Shown here: one piece after another, positions 34,385 to 43,663 of the stretch
Position numbering within the stretch: position 1 is the stretch's first letter
Layout of the letters: every line of letters starts with the position of its first letter
Source of the DNA: CAVOOW01 sp963697675
GTDB taxonomy: Bacteria; Actinomycetota; Actinomycetes; JACCUZ01
DNA: 64,000 nt
NCBI GenBank assembly: GCA_963697675.1
Contig: CAVOOW010000005.1
Location: 186,001 to 250,000, forward strand
Reading direction: 5' to 3'
The notes under the pieces: model-generated
What the model was told of the DNA's origin: nothing
Databases searched by the model: none
What the model saw: the letters and a program-made list of their open reading frames with translations, nothing else
Position numbers and translations under genes: made by a program

Positions 34385-35635
34385 CTATTGGCGGATGGTG
34401 ATGGGGTTGACGATGTCGGCGGTCAGCGTCAGGACGGTGAGCCCGCCGAACAGCAGGATCACCAGATAGGTCAGCGGCAGCAGTTTGTTGTAGTCGACGC
34501 GACCTGGGTCCTCTCTGCCGCGCCGGGCCGCCAGCCACGACCGGCTCCGCTCGTACCACGCGATCGCGACGTGGCCGCCGTCGAGCGGCAGCAGCGGGAA
34601 CAGGTTGAAGATGCCGATGAAGATGTTCAGCCCGCCGAGCAGGGTCAGGAAGATGATCGGCGCGCCGATCTCCGCGGCCTCTCCGCCGACCCGGCTGGCA
34701 CCCACGACGCTGATCGGCGTGCTGGCGTCGCGCGTCTGACCGCCGATGGCGTCGATCAGCTTCGGGATCTTCGACGGGAACGCGGCCAGCGCCTTGAAGG
34801 TCGCGGTGATGTTGTAGCCGGTGAAGCTCGTCGCCGCACCGAAGCCGCCGAGCGCGGAGTGGTGCAGGATCGCCTTCGGATAGCGGACCTGGACGCCCAT
34901 CGCCGAGACGGTCGACGTCGGCCCGGTGGGCTGATCGATCTTCGGCCGTTCCGTCGACACGAGGTCCACCGTCGCCGTACGCCGGACGCCGTCGCGGACG
35001 TAGACCACGGTCACGGGTCCCGCGGGTGAGGCGCGCACGGTGTCGACCACGTCGCCGTACGTCGTCACGGGCGTGCCGCCGATGGAGACGATCCGGTCGC
35101 CGTGCCGCAGTCCCGCGGCCTTGGCCGGCCCGGCAGGGTCACTGGCGCGGCAGGCCCGCAGGTCGCCCTTGACGAGCTCGTACTTCTGCACCACGCAGTC
35201 GGTGACCTGGCCGATGACCGGCTTCGCGTCCGTCGGCTCGAACGACGCCGCCACCGGGTTGGGCAGGCCTGTCGTGATCGCGGCGAAGTAGAAGATCACG
35301 ATCGCGAGCATGAAGTGGGTGGCCGAGCCGGCGACGAGCACGACCGTGCGCTGCCAGATCGGGTAGCGCCAGAAGGCCCGGTCCTCGTCGGCGGGGGCGA
35401 CGTCCTCGAGCGGCGTCATCCCGACGATCTTGACGAAGCCACCGGCCGGGATGGCCTTGACGCCGTACTCCGTCTCGCCGCGGCGGAACGACCACAGGGT
35501 CGGGCCGAAGCCGGCGAAGTACTGGGTCGCCTTCATGCCGAACCGCTTGGCGGTCAGCAGGTGGCCTGCCTCGTGGAGGCAGACCGAAACCAGGATGCCG
35601 ACGGCGAAGATGACGACGCCGAACGCGTAAGTCAT
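34385..35635 (-). CDS. M50 site-2 protease (RseP/Rip1-like)
   Basis: Intramembrane zinc protease of 416 residues that cuts membrane-bound anti-sigma factors in actinomycetes (Rip1). HEAGH (H21, E22, H25) and the distant NLFPLLPLDGGH supply the metal ligands; a PDZ domain (GLRHGDRIVSIGGTPV) sits between them. There are four membrane segments. It overlaps dxr by four bases (ATGA), the usual actinobacterial order. Confidence 0.93.
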   Translation of the reverse strand: MTYAFGVVIFAVGILVSVCLHEAGHLLTAKRFGMKATQYFAGFGPTLWSFRRGETEYGVKAIPAGGFVKIVGMTPLEDVAPADEDRAFWRYPIWQRTVVLVAGSATHFMLAIVIFYFAAITTGLPNPVAASFEPTDAKPVIGQVTDCVVQKYELVKGDLRACRASDPAGPAKAAGLRHGDRIVSIGGTPVTTYGDVVDTVRASPAGPVTVVYVRDGVRRTATVDLVSTERPKIDQPTGPTSTVSAMGVQVRYPKAILHHSALGGFGAATSFTGYNITATFKALAAFPSKIPKLIDAIGGQTRDASTPISVVGASRVGGEAAEIGAPIIFLTLLGGLNIFIGIFNLFPLLPLDGGHVAIAWYERSRSWLAARRGREDPGRVDYNKLLPLTYLVILLFGGLTVLTLTADIVNPITIRQ

Positions 35636-36846
35636 GCGGTGAAGCTCCCGTTAGTTGCGGTGACGGCAGCCTGGGCACGCTCGCGCGCCCAGGCCTCTGC
35701 CTGCTCAACATCGGCGAGCGAGGAGAGGTTCCTTACCTCGTGAGCGGCAAGAACCTGCTCAACAGTGTCGACGATGGCCGTGAAGGGCAGGTCGCCGGCC
35801 CGGAACGCCTCGACGCAGACCTCGTTCGCGGCGTTGTAGACCGCGGGCGCGGTGCCGCCGCTCTCCCCCGCCTGCCGCGCGAGGCGTACGGCGGGGAAGG
35901 CCTCGTCGTCGAGGGGGAGGAACTCCCAGGTGCTCGCCTGAGTCCAGTCGCAGCCCCTGGCCGCTCCCGGCACCCGGTCGGGCCAGCCGAGGCCGAGGGC
36001 GATCGGCAGTCGCATGTCCGGCGGGCTCGCCTGGGCGAGCGTCGAGCCGTCGACGAACTCGACCATCGAATGCACGAGCGACTGCGGGTGCACCACCACG
36101 TCGATGCGGTCGAACGGGACGTCGAAGAGCAGGTGGGCCTCGATGACCTCGAGCCCCTTGTTGACCAGGGTGGCCGAGTTGATCGTGACGACCGGGCCCA
36201 TGTTCCAGGTCGGATGCGCCATGGCCTGCTCGACCGTCACGTCGGCGAGCTCGGCCCGGGTCCTGCCGCGGAACGGGCCACCACTGGCGGTCAGCACCAG
36301 CCGACGTACCTCCTGATGACTGCCGCCACGCAGGCACTGGGCCAGCGCGGAGTGCTCGGAGTCGACGGGGACGAGCTGGTCCGGCCGCCGCAGCGCCGCC
36401 TTCACCAGCGGGCCGCCGGCGATCAGCGACTCCTTGTTGGCCAGCGCCAGCGTCCGACCGGCGCCGAGCGCGGCCAGCGTCGGGGCCAGGCCGATCGAGC
36501 CGGTGATGCCGTTGAGCACGAGGTCGCAGGGCCACTGCGCGAGCTCGGTCGCGGCGTCGGGGCCGGCGAGGATCTTGGGCACGGGGAACTGCCCGGCGCT
36601 GTAGCCGCCGGCCTTGGCCGCGGCGTAGAACGCGAGCTGCAGGTCCTGCGCGGCGCTGGCGCGCGCCACGGCGACGACCTCGACGCCCAGCTCGAGCGCC
36701 TGCTGCGCCAGCAGCGCCACCTCGCCGCCGCCCGCGGCCAGCCCGACCACGCGGAACCGATCAGGATTGGCCCGCACGACGTCGATCGCCTGGGTGCCGA
36801 TCGAACCGGTCGATCCCAGGATGACGACGTCTCGGGGGTCACTCAC
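35632..36846 (-). CDS. dxr: 1-deoxy-D-xylulose-5-phosphate reductoisomerase
   Basis: Dxr makes 2-C-methyl-D-erythritol 4-phosphate with NADPH in the MEP pathway. The 404-residue protein shows ILGSTGSIGTQAIDVV for NADPH, the substrate and metal region (PVDSEHSALAQCL) and SGGPFRGR. GTG at 36846 starts it; longer frames upstream lie within the MMPL gene. It overlaps the MMPL stop, so read-through from that gene is possible. Confidence 0.96.
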   Translation of the reverse strand: MSDPRDVVILGSTGSIGTQAIDVVRANPDRFRVVGLAAGGGEVALLAQQALELGVEVVAVARASAAQDLQLAFYAAAKAGGYSAGQFPVPKILAGPDAATELAQWPCDLVLNGITGSIGLAPTLAALGAGRTLALANKESLIAGGPLVKAALRRPDQLVPVDSEHSALAQCLRGGSHQEVRRLVLTASGGPFRGRTRAELADVTVEQAMAHPTWNMGPVVTINSATLVNKGLEVIEAHLLFDVPFDRIDVVVHPQSLVHSMVEFVDGSTLAQASPPDMRLPIALGLGWPDRVPGAARGCDWTQASTWEFLPLDDEAFPAVRLARQAGESGGTAPAVYNAANEVCVEAFRAGDLPFTAIVDTVEQVLAAHEVRNLSSLADVEQAEAWARERAQAAVTATNGSFTA

Positions 36847-39101
36847 ACAGTCAAGTGTCCCGCATGTTCGCGTTCCCGGTGACCGGCGGGCGGACCGTCG
36901 GTCGCGCCGACGAGCTCCGGCAGGTCGTCGGACTCGCGGATGCCGTGCCGTGCCCAGAAGCGGGCCAGCGGCTCCGGTGCCCACCAGTTCCAGCTGCCCA
37001 GCAGGCGCATCGTGGCCGGGACGAGGAGCGTACGGACGATCGCGGCATCCACGACGATCGCGATGATCATGCCGACGCCGATCATCTTGATGAACACGAT
37101 GCCCGACGTGGCAAAGGCGCCGATGACCACGACCAGCAGCACCGCAGCGCTCGTGATGATCTTGCCAGATCGCTGCAGACCGCCGGCGACGGCCAGCGTG
37201 TTGTCACCGGTGCGGTCCCACTGCTCGCGGATCCGCGAGAGCAGGAACACCTCGTAGTCCATCGACAACCCGAACGCCAGCGCCAGCATCAGGATCGGCT
37301 GGGTCGCCTCGATGGCGCCCGTGGACTCGAACCCGAGCAGCCCCGACAGGTGCCCTTCCTGGAAGATCCAGACGAGCGCACCGAACGAGGCCGTGAGTGA
37401 CAGCACGTTCATCACGACGGCCTTGACGGGCAGGACCACCGACCCGAACGCGAGGAACAGCAGCAGCAGCGTGACGCCGAGCACGAACAGGCCCATCCAC
37501 GGCAACGTGCCGGACAGGCTGGCCAGCAGGTCGCGCAGGTCGGCCGCCCGCCCGCCGACCAGGACGTCTGCCCCGGACGGCGCCGGCACCGCGCGGACCT
37601 GACCGACCAGGTCACGCGCCTCGCTCGAGATGCCCTCGAACGCATAGTGGATCGACAGGACCGCGGTGCCGTCCTGCTCGCCGGTCACGGCGACCGACCG
37701 CACGCCGTCCAGCCCGCGCAGGTCCTCGACGTAGGCAGCGAGCGAGGCATCGTCGACAGTGCCGTCCGCGTAGGTCACGACGGGGTCGATCGTCGACGTC
37801 CCGCCACCCGGGAAGTCGGCGATCAGCGTCTCGGCCACGACCCGGCTCTCGGTGCCCGCGGGCAGCGCCCGGTGGTCGACCCCGCCGAACTCGGCGCGTA
37901 GGAACGGCGAGCCGGCCAACAGCAGCACCGGCACGATCACGGCGACGTAGACCACGGGACGGCGCATCACCGAGTGCGCGAGGCGGGCCCAGCCACCCTG
38001 CTCCGGTCGCGGCCGGGTCGACGTACGACGGAGACGCCTGGGCACGCGCATGCGCAGTGAGTCGACGCGGTGCCCGAGCACCGCGAGCAGGGCCGGCAGC
38101 ACCGTCAGCGCCCCGATCATCGCGACGAGCACGGCGGCCATTCCGCCGAAACCCATGGAGCGCAAGAAGATCTGGGGGAACAACAGCAGCGAGGCCAGGG
38201 AGATCGCCACCGTCAGGCCGGAGAACGCGACCGTGCGTCCCGCGGTCGACATGGTGCGTACGAGGGCTTGCTCGGTGCTCGCGCCCCCGCGCAGCTCCTC
38301 GCGGAAACGACTCACGACGAAGAGCGCATAGTCGATGGCCAGCCCCAGCCCCAGCATCGTCACGATGTTGATCGAGAAGATGGAGACGTCTGTGGTGAGG
38401 GTGAGCAGGCGCAGCATCGTGAAGGAGCCGAGGATCGCGAGCCCGCCGATGGCCAGCGGCAGGCTGGCCGCGGTGAGGCCACCGAAGACCACGACGAGCA
38501 GCACCATCACGATCGGCAGCGACAGCTGCTCCGCACGACCGATGTCCTCGCTGACCTGGTTGGTGATGTCGCTGCTGATCGCCTCGTCACCGCCGAGCTG
38601 GACGGTGAGCCCCGGGGGCGCGTCGCGCAGGCGCGGCTCGAGCGCGTCGTAGGCGTCCATCAGCGCGTCGTCGTCGTTGCCGACGAGGTGCAGGACGGCG
38701 TAGGTCTGGGTGCGGTCGTGGGACACCAGGGCGTCGGCGGTGCCGTTGGTCGACCACCACGTGGTGGTGCTCTTGACGAGGCTGGGCGGCAGATCGGCCA
38801 GATGTTCCTGAACGGCGTCGCGGAACCGTGGGTCGTCGACGCTGCGACCACCGTCGCGATAGAGCACGACCACGTCGGCTGCGTCGCGGCCGACCGTGTC
38901 CTCGGCCTGGGCCAGCGCCCTCGCCGACTCGCTGCCCGGGGTCTCGAAGCCGCTGGAGATCAACGAGCCGAAGACTCCGGTGCCCCACGTCGCGGCGAAG
39001 GCGAGGAATACGCCGGCAACGGCCAGCACCCAGCGTCGCCGCCGGTAGACGACGTGGCCCCACCGCTCGAAGGGCCCGACCCGGCCGGGATCAGAAGACA
39101 T
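36843..39101 (-). CDS. MMPL family RND-type transporter
   Basis: Membrane protein of 752 residues with the two-repeat MMPL layout: one N-terminal helix, a periplasmic loop, a six-helix bundle (LTLTTDVSIFSINIVTMLGLGLAIDYALF carries the proton-relay DY motif), and the same again with LALAFGLSMDYEVFLLSRIREQW. MMPL pumps move lipids or hydrophobic compounds across the actinomycete envelope. ATG at 39101 with AGGGGAG upstream. It is divergent from a TetR gene that probably controls it. Confidence 0.92.
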   Translation of the reverse strand: MSSDPGRVGPFERWGHVVYRRRRWVLAVAGVFLAFAATWGTGVFGSLISSGFETPGSESARALAQAEDTVGRDAADVVVLYRDGGRSVDDPRFRDAVQEHLADLPPSLVKSTTTWWSTNGTADALVSHDRTQTYAVLHLVGNDDDALMDAYDALEPRLRDAPPGLTVQLGGDEAISSDITNQVSEDIGRAEQLSLPIVMVLLVVVFGGLTAASLPLAIGGLAILGSFTMLRLLTLTTDVSIFSINIVTMLGLGLAIDYALFVVSRFREELRGGASTEQALVRTMSTAGRTVAFSGLTVAISLASLLLFPQIFLRSMGFGGMAAVLVAMIGALTVLPALLAVLGHRVDSLRMRVPRRLRRTSTRPRPEQGGWARLAHSVMRRPVVYVAVIVPVLLLAGSPFLRAEFGGVDHRALPAGTESRVVAETLIADFPGGGTSTIDPVVTYADGTVDDASLAAYVEDLRGLDGVRSVAVTGEQDGTAVLSIHYAFEGISSEARDLVGQVRAVPAPSGADVLVGGRAADLRDLLASLSGTLPWMGLFVLGVTLLLLFLAFGSVVLPVKAVVMNVLSLTASFGALVWIFQEGHLSGLLGFESTGAIEATQPILMLALAFGLSMDYEVFLLSRIREQWDRTGDNTLAVAGGLQRSGKIITSAAVLLVVVIGAFATSGIVFIKMIGVGMIIAIVVDAAIVRTLLVPATMRLLGSWNWWAPEPLARFWARHGIRESDDLPELVGATDGPPAGHREREHAGHLTV

Positions 39102-39123
39102 CGGCGCGCTCCCCTGGTATAAA

Positions 39124-39177
39124 TGTGAACAGCAGTTCTTCGTGTTAACATTGTTAACTATGATGACGGCGTTCACA
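39124..39177. promoter_or_regulatory. probable TetR operator region for the MMPL pump
   Basis: The gap between the divergent MMPL and TetR genes is unusually AT-rich. It holds GTTAACATTGTTAAC (39144-39158), a near-perfect 15-bp palindrome, flanked by TGTGAAC (39124-39130) and GTTCACA (39171-39177), which are also inverted. Such nested repeats suit a TetR dimer that represses both genes. Confidence 0.65.
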
Positions 39178-39195
39178 ACTGTCAAGGGGTGTAGG

Positions 39196-39915
39196 ATGAT
39201 TCCGACCAGCCGACGCGAACGGGCCCGTGACGCGACGACGGCCGAGATCAAGGCGACCGCGCGCCGGCTGCTCGTGCAGGACGGGCGGGACGCACTGACC
39301 CTGCGGGCGATCGCCCGCGAGATGGGCATGACCGCGCCGGGGCTCTACCGCTACTTCGCCAGCCACGACGACCTCGTCGTCGGCGTCTGCCACGACATCC
39401 TCGACGAGCTGACGGTCGTGCTGCTCGCGGCTCGCGACACGGTGCCGCTCGACGACCCGATCGGGCGGCTGGGGGCGACCTGCCGGGCCTTCCGGCGCTG
39501 GGCACTCGAGCACCCCGCTGAGTTCCAGCTCAGCTTCGCGACCAGCGGCGCGGCGCCCGGCCAGTCCGGTCCGCCCCCGCCGCCTGGTCCGCTCGGGGCA
39601 GAGGAGTTGCGCTTCGGAGCCGTCTTCCTCGACCTCTTCGTGGAGGTCTGGACAGCGGCGCCGTTTCCGGTGCCCGACGAGGCGAGCCTGCCTCCCGACC
39701 TGATTCGCCAGGTGCGCGCGTTTTCGGCGGTGGTCGGCGACGTGCTGCCGCTGGGTGCTCTGACGGCCTATCTCGCCGGGTGGGTGCGGCTCTACGGCGC
39801 CGTCACCATCGAGACCTTCGGGCTGTTGCGCTTCGCCCTCGACGACGCCGAGCCGATGTTCGAGGCCATGCTCGCGGAGATGGCGCGCAGCCTCGAGCCG
39901 GCGCCGGAGAGCTGA
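39196..39915 (+). CDS. TetR/AcrR family regulator
   Basis: Protein of 239 residues: an N-terminal helix-turn-helix (TAEIKATARRLLVQDGRDALTLRAIAREMGMTAPGLYRYFASHDDLV, read in blocks) and a C-terminal ligand domain of the TetR_C_13/WHG type, including HPAEFQLSFATSG. ATG at 39196 with AAGGGG upstream is preferred over an in-frame GTG at 39142 that would lie inside the operator. It likely represses itself and the MMPL pump; the inducer is unknown. Confidence 0.88.
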   Translation: MIPTSRRERARDATTAEIKATARRLLVQDGRDALTLRAIAREMGMTAPGLYRYFASHDDLVVGVCHDILDELTVVLLAARDTVPLDDPIGRLGATCRAFRRWALEHPAEFQLSFATSGAAPGQSGPPPPPGPLGAEELRFGAVFLDLFVEVWTAAPFPVPDEASLPPDLIRQVRAFSAVVGDVLPLGALTAYLAGWVRLYGAVTIETFGLLRFALDDAEPMFEAMLAEMARSLEPAPES

Positions 39916-39962
39916 AATAGCGCAACGCAGCCGAAAGTCCAAGTGGTGCAGAAGGTTCTAAA

Positions 39963-40448
39963 TTGTGTGATATCGGGCCTAGTTTTGGCCTGTGTGGTCG
40001 GCGGCCCGCGCCGGTCCCCCAGGCTGGACCAATCGTCACCATCGGCCAGTGCGCCAACAACGGTGACATCAACTACGACACGGGCTTCGCAGTGATGAAC
40101 ACCAACGGTGGCAGCCACCTCACCAGCGTGGTCGGCAGGCAGGGAATGGCCTTCAACCTGGCCCGCCACCTGTCGTACACGGCCTACGGCTACCCGGCCG
40201 CTCCGCCCTTCGACGGCGAGACCCTGAAATCCTGTGCCGGCACGGCTGTGGACGACACCTTCGGTGGCACGCAGAGCCAGGGCATCTCGTGCAACATGAC
40301 CGGCGGATCGAGCGGCGGCCCGTGGTTCACCGGAGGGGTGCAGAACTCGATCAACAGCTACGGCTACGACGGCGTCGCGAACTCGATGTTCGGTCCCTAC
40401 TGGGGCTCCGTCATCCAGGGTGCGTACAACGCGGCGGCCACTGCCTGA
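39963..40448 (+). pseudogene. C-terminal remnant of a trypsin-like serine protease
   Basis: Open frame of 161 codons from a TTG. From residue about 24 on it matches the C-terminal half of an exported actinomycete trypsin-like protease: GFAVMNTNGG, AYGYPAAPPFDGETLKSCAG, the nucleophile motif NMTGGSSGGPWFTGG and NSINSYGYDG. The signal peptide and the half with the catalytic histidine are missing, and the upstream 60 bases do not encode them. It is most likely a truncated relic. Confidence 0.7.
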
Positions 40449-40530
40449 TCGGCAGCCTCGTTGGCTCACTGCGTCGTCGGACCGCCGCACCAGGGGTTCA
40501 TCCGGCGGTCCTGTCGCGCGACGCAGACGC

Positions 40531-41163
40531 CTAGCTCAGCTCGACGACGCCACCGACCGGCACGCGGACGTAGTCAGTCCCGCCCTTGTTCGCGAGCCAG
40601 CTGTCGACGTTGCCCAGACCGATCTCGGACAGCAGCGCGTCATGGATCGGGTGCGCGCGGCGCGGCCGCACCGCGCGTACGAAGTCGATGGCCTCACGCA
40701 GCTTGAGCCATGGGGCACTTACCGGCACGAGCAGCGTCTCGATGTCGCCGTCGGGCACGAACAGTGAGTCGCCGGGGTGGTAGAGGGAGCCGTCGATGAT
40801 GAAGCCGACGTTCGCGCAACCCGGCAGCCCGTCGTAGATCTCGGCATGCTCGCCGCCGACGACCGTGACGTCGAATCCCGCCACCGTGAACGTGTTCCCT
40901 GGAGCGACCGGTTGTGCCGTCACACCTTTCTGCGCGAGCTGCGCGACGACATCGGCGTTCGTGTGCACGACGAGCGCCGAGTTGCCGGTCTGTGCAGCGA
41001 CCAGTAGTTCGGCGTCGACGTGGTCGGCGTGCTCGTGCGTGATCAGCACGCCCACCGCGTCCTGCAACGACTCGGGCTCGGAGAATGATCCCGGGTCGAT
41101 GACGAGGACCTGACCCGCCTTCTCGAGGCGTACGCAGGCGTGGCCGAACCTCGTGAGCAGCAT
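40531..41163 (-). CDS. MBL-fold metallo-hydrolase (UlaG-like)
   Basis: Protein of 210 residues with the metallo-beta-lactamase fold: MLLTRFGHACVRLE, the ligand motif THEHADHVD, GEHAEIYDG and LYHPGDSL, then RAHPIHDALLSEIG near the end. This is the UlaG-like branch, often hydrolases of small phosphoesters or lactones. The ATG at 41163 gives the normal start; the frame runs on upstream only as non-conserved sequence. The substrate is unknown. Confidence 0.87.
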   Translation of the reverse strand: MLLTRFGHACVRLEKAGQVLVIDPGSFSEPESLQDAVGVLITHEHADHVDAELLVAAQTGNSALVVHTNADVVAQLAQKGVTAQPVAPGNTFTVAGFDVTVVGGEHAEIYDGLPGCANVGFIIDGSLYHPGDSLFVPDGDIETLLVPVSAPWLKLREAIDFVRAVRPRRAHPIHDALLSEIGLGNVDSWLANKGGTDYVRVPVGGVVELS

Positions 41164-41188
41164 GTTCTCGACCCTAATGCGGGCGCGC

Positions 41189-41406
41189 TCATGCGGCCGT
41201 TTCAGGCCCGCAGCAGTCGCCCGGTCCGGAGCCTTCGCCCGGTCCGGAGCAGAGCATCTGGTCCTGCACCAGCCGCGCGTCCCCCGTGGGCAGTCCCTCG
41301 GTGGCCTCGGCGAGCGTGCGGGCCCGGGTCGGGTCCAACCGGCCGCCGGGCGCGCGCCGATGCCGAGCACCGCCTGCAGCTCCTCGACCATCGCCGAAGC
41401 GATCAC
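41189..41406 (-). pseudogene. possible short relic with Cys/Gly/Pro-rich end, one frameshift
   Basis: Reading from GTG at 41406 and restoring one base in the C run near 41,345 gives 72 residues: VIASAMVEELQAVLGI at the start, TRARTLAEATEGLPTGDARL in the middle, and a repeated SGPGEGSGPGDCCGPE end. The composition is protein-like and the tail may bind metal. I cannot name a family. It may be a real small gene hit by an indel, a relic or chance. Confidence 0.25.
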
Positions 41407-41848
41407 GTCCTCATCAGGAGGGCACCCCGGCACCTTGTCTACACATTGCCAGCGCCTGTCTCCACCTTGCCGGTCGCAGGAAGCCAGTCCCTCGACGACA
41501 ACGCCAGCCTGCGCCGCGCGTACCAAGTCTTAATTTCGCGCCCACGAACCGTGTGGTGGTGCCCCGGCCTGCCCGACGGGACGCCCCCGCGACGACCCGC
41601 CGCGGCCTTCTCGTCGGCTGCTGCGACACGCAACCGAGACGGCAGGACCACCCTTCGCGCGCCCGCCGGATCTTTCGCGGCTACTCAGCCGTTGAAGGAA
41701 TGGCGTTCCAACGGTGGGTGCGCGGCCGCCTGCGGGACGGCAATCGAAGATCATCAAGCACCTGCGCAGGCGGGGAAGAATGCCTAGACACGCCGCATGC
41801 GGTCAGCCGCCTCGGCAATGGCACGACAGTTGTGCAACGGTTACCCAT
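41407..41848. other. non-coding or degraded stretch before the P450 gene
   Basis: About 440 bases (685 counting from the metallo-hydrolase start) without a gene I can support. Open frames here have no ribosome site or family pattern. AT-rich patches (CAAGTCTTAATTTCG near 41,525) stand out from the GC-rich surroundings. The P450 promoter should lie here. Confidence 0.4.
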
Positions 41849-43144
41849 GTGGTCACCGGGGTTGAGGTCGCGGCAAGGCGCCGCCTGAGCGGGTGGTTGC
41901 TGCGGTTCTACAGCGAACGTCGGCAGCGCTCGGGATCCTCCCTGCTCTCATTGCTGCCCAAGTCGTCGCTGGTCCCCCTGCATCGCAACCTGCTCGATCC
42001 CGTGGACGAACTGGGCCAACTGCGGGACAAGGAACCGGTCAGCCGGCTCAAGGTCCCCTTCGGTGTACGCGCGTGGCTGGTGACGGGCTACGACGAGTCA
42101 AAGGCCGTGCTCGCCGGTGCCGACGCGTTCAGCAACGACTTCCGGCACGTGGTGACGACGGCGGGCATTCCCACCGGCCACCACAGCCCCGGTGGCCTGG
42201 GCTTCGCCGACCCGCCCGACCACACCAGGCTGCGCCGCCTGCTCACGCCGGAGTTCACCGTCCGGAGGCTGAGCAGGCTCGGACCCCAGATAGAGGCCAC
42301 GATCGAGGGTCAGCTCGACGAGATGGCCAAGATCGCGGAGCGCGATGGCTCGGTCGACCTGCATGAGCACTTCGCACTGCCGATCCCCTCGTTGGTCATC
42401 TGCGACCTGCTGGGCATCCCGTACGAGGACCGCGCCGACTTCCAGCGGCTCAGCGCTGCCCGCTTCGACTTCCTCGGCGGCACCGACGGCTCGCTCGGGG
42501 CCATCTCGGAGTCCGTCGCCTACGTGCTCGGCGTCGTCGAACGGCAGCGTGTCGAGCCCGGACCGGGCATGCTCGGGATGCTGATCAAGGAGCACGGTGA
42601 CGAGATCACCGACCTCGAGCTCGCCGGGCTCACCGACGGGTTGCTGACCGGCGGCCTGGAGACCACCACCAGCATGCTGGCGCTGGGGGCGCTGGTCCTG
42701 CTCCAGAACCCCACCAGTCTCGCCGAGATCCGCGATCGGGACGAGCAGATCGCGCCGCTCGTGGAGGAACTGCTGCGCTATCTGACCGTCGTGCAGGTCG
42801 CATTCCCCCGGCTGGCGCGCAGGGACCTCACCGTCGGCGGGCAGACGATCTTGGCCGGCGACATCGTCTTGTGCTCGCTCAGCGGTGCGAACCGCGACGC
42901 GCGTCAAGGCGATGACATGGATCGGTTCGACCCGACGCGGCCGCCCTCCCAGCACCTGGCCTTCGGCCACGGGATCCACCGCTGCATCGGGGCCGAGCTC
43001 GCGCGGATGGAGCTCCGCGCCGCCTACCCGGCCCTCATCCGGCGCTTCCCGGACATCAAGCTCGCGGTGCCCGCCGGGAGGTTGTCCTTCCGGAAGCTGT
43101 CGTTCGTCTACGGGGTCGACGCGTTGCCGGTCACCCTGGACTGA
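41849..43144 (+). CDS. cytochrome P450
   Basis: Soluble bacterial P450 of about 431 residues. The I-helix motif is GGLETTTS (E in place of the common A/G, with the conserved threonine), the ExxR is in EELLRYL, and the haem loop FGHGIHRCIGAELARMELR places the cysteine ligand at about residue 379. HTRLRRLLTPEFT is the usual C-helix contact. The GTG at 41849 is a guess: no ribosome site is clear and codons downstream could also serve. No ferredoxin gene is adjacent, so its redox partner is encoded elsewhere. Substrate unknown. Confidence 0.88.
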   Translation: MVTGVEVAARRRLSGWLLRFYSERRQRSGSSLLSLLPKSSLVPLHRNLLDPVDELGQLRDKEPVSRLKVPFGVRAWLVTGYDESKAVLAGADAFSNDFRHVVTTAGIPTGHHSPGGLGFADPPDHTRLRRLLTPEFTVRRLSRLGPQIEATIEGQLDEMAKIAERDGSVDLHEHFALPIPSLVICDLLGIPYEDRADFQRLSAARFDFLGGTDGSLGAISESVAYVLGVVERQRVEPGPGMLGMLIKEHGDEITDLELAGLTDGLLTGGLETTTSMLALGALVLLQNPTSLAEIRDRDEQIAPLVEELLRYLTVVQVAFPRLARRDLTVGGQTILAGDIVLCSLSGANRDARQGDDMDRFDPTRPPSQHLAFGHGIHRCIGAELARMELRAAYPALIRRFPDIKLAVPAGRLSFRKLSFVYGVDALPVTLD

Positions 43145-43291
43145 GCCAGGTCGCGGTCTCGCCGAGCACCACGGGCAGATCTTGGTACGCGCGAGCAGCC
43201 TCGCCGTACGTCGTGGGGAGTCGCTGACTCGCCTGGCCAGAGTGGATCTAGCCTTTGCGGGTGCTGGTGGGGCGATCCGGGAGGGACCTCG

Positions 43292-43645
43292 ATGGCTGAC
43301 GCCGACGACGTGCGGCGTATCGCGCTGGCCCTGCCCGACGTGGTGGAGATCGAGAGCGCCGGCTTCGACTTCCGGGTGGCCAACAAGGGATTCGTCTGGT
43401 CCTACCCCGAGCGCAGACCGGGCAAGCCGCGGCTCATCCGGACCGACGTCGCCGTGCTGTTCGTCGGAGACGAGGCGGAGAAGCAGGCTCTCCTGCTCGG
43501 TGAGCCCGACCTCTTCTTCACGGCACCGGGCTACGACGGCTGGCCGCTGGTGATGCTGCGGCTGGCCGAGGTGGACGTGAAGCGCCTGACCGAGCTCGTC
43601 ACCGACGCGTGGCGGATGCGAGCCCCGGACGCAGTCGCGGAATGA
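43292..43645 (+). CDS. MmcQ/YjbR family protein
   Basis: Protein of 117 residues of the MmcQ/YjbR DNA-binding-like family: DDVRRIALALPDVVEIE at the start, then FVWSYPERRPGKPRL, EKQALLLGEPDLFFTAPGYDGWPLVMLRL and LVTDAWRMRAP at the end. The fold resembles a double-wing motif, but its biochemical role is not established. ATG at 43292. Confidence 0.85.
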   Translation: MADADDVRRIALALPDVVEIESAGFDFRVANKGFVWSYPERRPGKPRLIRTDVAVLFVGDEAEKQALLLGEPDLFFTAPGYDGWPLVMLRLAEVDVKRLTELVTDAWRMRAPDAVAE

Positions 43646-43663
43646 GCCGCAACCAGGGAGCGC

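Noticed and set aside
39142..39915. An earlier GTG start (39142) for the MMPL-linked TetR
   Set aside because: It would lie inside the palindromic operator and adds a non-conserved leader. ATG 39196 has a good ribosome site and gives the normal TetR start.
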